Origin: Microbacterium sp. 1S1 | Lineage (GTDB): Bacteria > Actinomycetota > Actinomycetes > Actinomycetales > Microbacteriaceae | NCBI RefSeq assembly: GCF_008271365.1 | Contig: NZ_CP043430.1 | Span: forward strand, 1,922,001 to 1,986,000 | Direction of reading: 5' to 3' | DNA length: 64,000 bases | Shown here: piece by piece, positions 61,234 to 64,000 of the stretch | Layout of the letters: every line of letters begins with the position of its first letter | How positions within the stretch are numbered: the stretch's first letter is position 1 | Program-made: the position numbers and the translations under genes | The notes under the pieces: model-generated | The model's input: only the letters and a program-made list of their open reading frames with translations | What the model was told of the DNA's origin: nothing | The model's database searches: none

Positions 61234-61590
61234 ATGGTGACGCGAGACATGCACTTCGATGCGGCGACGATGTTGCCGTCGAGCGCAGCCGTTCGGCTGG
61301 CGGAAGTCATGCACGGCCTCTCCTCTCCGGTGCGGCTGCGGATCCTCACCGCGCTGCGACAATCGTCGCTGACCGTCACCCAGCTCTGCGAAGCTGTGGG
61401 AGCTGGTCAGACAGCCGTGTCGAACCACCTACGGCTGATGCGCGAGCTCGGCCTCGTGTCAGGAAATCGCGACGGGCGCAACGTCCGCTACGACTTGTAC
61501 GACGACCACGTCATGGCTCTGCTTGATGGCGTGCTTGGCCACGTGGCGTACCTCCCGACCGGTGTCGAGACCAGTCCACAGGACAAGTAG
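61234..61590 (+). CDS. ArsR-family repressor of the CzrA/SmtB type
   Basis: 118 residues with the ArsR winged helix (SSPVRLRILTAL, then VTQLCEAVGAGQTAVSNHLRLM). The last helix carries Asp90, His92 and His103 in DxHx10H spacing, three of the four zinc/cobalt ligands of CzrA and SmtB; the fourth position is Tyr106. The predicted sensor is for Zn, Co or Ni. TAGACT at 61224-61229 lies seven bases before GTG 61237, so the start may be GTG 61237 rather than ATG 61234. Divergent from the M23 gene. Confidence 0.87.
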   Translation: MVTRDMHFDAATMLPSSAAVRLAEVMHGLSSPVRLRILTALRQSSLTVTQLCEAVGAGQTAVSNHLRLMRELGLVSGNRDGRNVRYDLYDDHVMALLDGVLGHVAYLPTGVETSPQDK

Positions 61591-61606
61591 CCGGCTCGCT
61601 CTCTGG

Positions 61607-62545
61607 TTAGGGACGTGCCGTCTCGAGAGACGACAGCTCCAGTTCTATGAGCTCTCGTACGAACTCGCCGAGAGCGCCTAGCACGAGCGCGACCTCCGAG
61701 CTTGAAGGAGGGACGTCGCCATGCACGAGACGACTTCGGACGTCGTACGCATAGCTGAAGAAATCACGCGCCGTTCGATCCAAGAAGGTGCGCGGGTTCA
61801 AACGGTCTGCGAGTCGGGCGCTCGCAGAGCTGATGCTCTCCTTGTGCAACGATCCGATCCGATTCTCCAACGACTTCTTACTGATAGGTGACAGCGTCTG
61901 ATCGGCTCGGACTACGGCGGCAAGTCGGCGAAGAGCGATTCGTTCCTCACTAGAGACCTTCTTGCGGACGACCATGGCTTCGGCGGCGGACGTGAGCATG
62001 AGAAGACGGGCGTCATCCGTGGGCATTCGCCAACTGGCAACATATAGGTCGAATGCCAGAGAACCGTGCGGTGAGGCGGTCGCGGAGCGCATCGCGCGCT
62101 GGAACGTCGCGCCCACGGTCTGCGCGGGCGTATGAGCGCGAACTGTTGCGCTCAGTCGAGGCACGACGATGTCCTCCGATGTCAGGTGCACCGTGACCCC
62201 CGGGCGAAAGCGGGCAGCGCGAACTCCTGTCGGGAGAGCCTCATTGAGGTCGCGCAGCGCGGTCTCAGACATCCCAGCGGATGCCTCGCGGGACAAGAAG
62301 TCGAAGTAGATTCCTGTGCGTAAAGAAGTGAGCCGCAGCGCCGGAAGAAGTTCATTGGCCCGTTGCTCCGCTATTTCAGCGGTCGGGTAGCCGGATCCGC
62401 AAAACGCCGCTCTCTCGGCGTCCGCGAGCGGCCCATTCGACTGGAGCCAGATGCTCTCGCTGTTCGACTCTGATAGCGAGAGTCGACTCTCGGCGGTGTC
62501 CGGATTGCTGTTTCCTACATGCAGCGGTACGCGGAACGAATACAT
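61607..62545 (-). CDS. Hypothetical protein with a HEPN/Apea-like C-terminus
   Basis: 312 residues. The last 130 residues are helical and contain YAYDVRSRLVHGDV, the R-x4-H signature of HEPN domains, found in RNases of toxin and defence systems; the arrangement resembles Apea-like HEPN proteins. The N-terminal 180 residues are unassigned mixed alpha/beta. The codon use is less GC-rich than in the core chromosome. It ends 16 nt from the arsR stop (convergent). A defence role is inference. Confidence 0.6.
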   Translation of the reverse strand: MYSFRVPLHVGNSNPDTAESRLSLSESNSESIWLQSNGPLADAERAAFCGSGYPTAEIAEQRANELLPALRLTSLRTGIYFDFLSREASAGMSETALRDLNEALPTGVRAARFRPGVTVHLTSEDIVVPRLSATVRAHTPAQTVGATFQRAMRSATASPHGSLAFDLYVASWRMPTDDARLLMLTSAAEAMVVRKKVSSEERIALRRLAAVVRADQTLSPISKKSLENRIGSLHKESISSASARLADRLNPRTFLDRTARDFFSYAYDVRSRLVHGDVPPSSSEVALVLGALGEFVRELIELELSSLETARP

Positions 62546-62699
62546 GGAGCGAGCGTATCGAGACTGCGGCCGGCGCGGCCCGCTTCAGCCGGGCTATGGT
62601 TCGCGTTGCCGGCGACGCCTTGAGGCGGGGCAGTGCAACTTCGGGCTGGCGAGCAGGGTGCATCGCTACTCTGGTCGCAGGTGGCGGAGGAGGCAGACG

Positions 62700-64000
62700 G
62701 TGAATACGAACGACACACCTGTCGAGATCTCGGAGATCAGCGAACAGCGATTCAACGCTTTCGTGGTCTGGGCCCGGGGGGCGGGCCCACTTGCGCCGAC
62801 CAAGGAAGTTGCGTGGCTGGAGATCCGACCCGCTAAGGTGCTCGGCGTATTATTCGTTGACTTGACCGACCGCGAGCTCCACAGTTGCGTGCTCGCTCCC
62901 GACCTCTCTGGACGCTATCGGGGAGTCAGGTTGCTAGGCCCACACGCAGATGTACGTGCCGCGGTGAATGCGACTGCGGAAGCTATGGCGAATGTTCACG
63001 CGGACTACGACAACTCACGCACTCAAGGCGATGAGAGGCCTTCCGAGAACTTCTTCAGAGTGGCTTCGAACGAGGATCGCTTGCACGTTCGATTCAAGTA
63101 CCTACGAGATCAGACGAGTGCCGTCGCTGCGCGTCGCCTCATAGAGGTCGCCATGCGTTGGTACGAGAACCAAGATGGAACTTTCGTCGAGCAGTTTCAG
63201 ACCACTGCCTTCGATGCCAGGGTGTGGGAACTATATGTATGGGCGCTGATGCGTGAGGCGGGTCTACGAGTCGAACAGCCCAAGCCCGCGCCAGACTTCC
63301 TTGCACGAGGTGTGTTCGGAGATTTCTACGTCGAGGCAACGACCGCGAACCCGCCGCCAGTGCACAACGTGCCCGTTCCGCCGGAGACGGCTGACGAGCT
63401 TTTTGACTATGCGCACAACTACCTGCCGACTCGCTTCTCCGGCCCGCTTGTTGCAAAGCTCAGAAAGCGCTACTGGGAGCGAACCGGAGCGCGGAAGATA
63501 CCCTTCGTGATTGCTGTGCAAGACTTCCATCAGGACCTGTCGATGACGTGGAGCCAGCCCGCGCTGTACGAATACCTCTACGGTGTGCGCATCGAAGATG
63601 TGGAGCGGGATGGAGTCGTCCGCCAGGTCGAGGTCCCCGTCGGAACACTTAAATGGGGCACGAAGGAGCTTGAGTCCGGTTTCTTTAAGTTGCCTGATTC
63701 GGAGCGGATCAGTGCCGTGATCTTCAATGCAGCAGGGACACTCAGCAAGTTCAATCGCATGGGCATCGCGGCGGGGATGGGGGAGTCATCGCTGTTGGCG
63801 TTCCATCGCGGTTCTCGTTACGCGGAAGACAACTCGGGCGAGGTTGTGCCATTCAGTCAGCAGGTGGGTGAGGGATATGAGGAACGCTGGATTGATGGCA
63901 CCACTGTCTTCCACAACCCCGGGGCGCTCTACCCGCTTCCGCCCGAGGCCTTACCGGGTGCGGCGCACGTTAGCGAGCGAGCCGGCATGCGGGAGCAATC
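62700..64000 (+). CDS. Partial gene: large protein with a restriction-endonuclease-like fold
   Basis: An open frame of at least 433 codons runs off the end of the window. The GTG at 62700 has GGAGGAGG at 62686-62693. A segment near residues 170-215 reads WELYVWALMREAG, then PDFLARG, then FYVEATTA, the Glu...Pro-Asp...Glu-x-Thr order of a PD-(D/E)xK-like nuclease core. No named family recognised. Its lower GC content and the neighbouring HEPN-like gene suggest the accessory part of the element. Divergent from the HEPN-like gene across 150 bp. Confidence 0.6.
   Translation, partial: MNTNDTPVEISEISEQRFNAFVVWARGAGPLAPTKEVAWLEIRPAKVLGVLFVDLTDRELHSCVLAPDLSGRYRGVRLLGPHADVRAAVNATAEAMANVHADYDNSRTQGDERPSENFFRVASNEDRLHVRFKYLRDQTSAVAARRLIEVAMRWYENQDGTFVEQFQTTAFDARVWELYVWALMREAGLRVEQPKPAPDFLARGVFGDFYVEATTANPPPVHNVPVPPETADELFDYAHNYLPTRFSGPLVAKLRKRYWERTGARKIPFVIAVQDFHQDLSMTWSQPALYEYLYGVRIEDVERDGVVRQVEVPVGTLKWGTKELESGFFKLPDSERISAVIFNAAGTLSKFNRMGIAAGMGESSLLAFHRGSRYAEDNSGEVVPFSQQVGEGYEERWIDGTTVFHNPGALYPLPPEALPGAAHVSERAGMREQ

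Noticed and set aside
1..64000. CRISPR arrays, tRNA or rRNA genes, and insertion sequences
   Set aside because: No regularly spaced direct repeats, cloverleaf-like sequences, rRNA segments or transposase motifs were recognised by reading; a tRNA scan was not possible.

Overview
The window reads as a high-GC actinobacterial chromosome, most likely Microbacterium or another Microbacteriaceae. The reasons are the high GC content with strong third-position bias, the family types (DUF4245 and DUF6264 proteins, class II FBP aldolase, GlpX, AbiEi/DUF559), heavy use of GTG starts, many ATGA/GTGA overlaps, and repeated leaderless promoters (a TANNNT box ending 7 nt before the start codon). No rRNA, tRNA, CRISPR array or intact insertion sequence was recognised.

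Region 1, about 1-32,340, is core chromosome. It holds a class V aminotransferase, a PIN-PhoH ATPase, a DUF559 gene set among short GTCGTGC repeats, the operon xseB-DUF4245-carbonic anhydrase-fumC, xseA, ispH-iclR, the divergent central-carbon genes fba and glpX, rmuC and a DnaQ-like exonuclease, a methyltransferase, ychF, a three-gene BLUF blue-light cassette, a GH65 phosphorylase, a manganese catalase coupled to an SDR, an M20 peptidase, dps, a GNAT protein, an acyltransferase, and an MFS exporter that has lost its 5' end.

Region 2, about 32,340-39,950, begins where the MFS gene is broken, which I read as the left end of an integrated element. On the minus strand it carries a phage/plasmid-type replication block: a sigma-like protein, an A-family DNA polymerase with a degenerate exonuclease domain, a primase-helicase, a protein resembling phiC31 gp3 recombination directionality factors, and an unknown protein. 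No integrase lies in the window, so the element probably continues past the right edge.

Region 3, about 40,090-44,040, is metal resistance. An ArsR regulator with a perfect 14-bp inverted repeat over its own start is coupled to a CDF efflux pump. A CmtR-type Cd/Pb sensor with Cys57, Cys61 and Cys102 is coupled to a P1B-ATPase whose N-terminus carries three CCGP motifs instead of HMA domains.

Region 4, about 44,130-59,750, is a co-directional, largely translationally coupled cluster for the outer face of the membrane: DUF3515, CopD-CtaG fusion, CopC, DsbA-like thiol oxidoreductase, FAD oxidoreductase, LspA, DUF6804-like protein, CtaG, Lnt, M23 peptidase, TlpA-like lipoprotein, CcdA, ResB and CcsB. 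Three small membrane proteins that all end in Ser-Arg-Thr sit at the head of its sub-blocks. The cluster combines copper handling, lipoprotein maturation and System II cytochrome c assembly, yet encodes no visible cytochrome c. It is the best candidate here for an undescribed system.

Region 5, about 59,767-64,000, has a second M23 peptidase divergent from a CzrA/SmtB-type ArsR regulator across a perfect 22-bp palindrome, then a HEPN-like protein, and a gene running off the end that looks like a restriction-endonuclease-fold protein.
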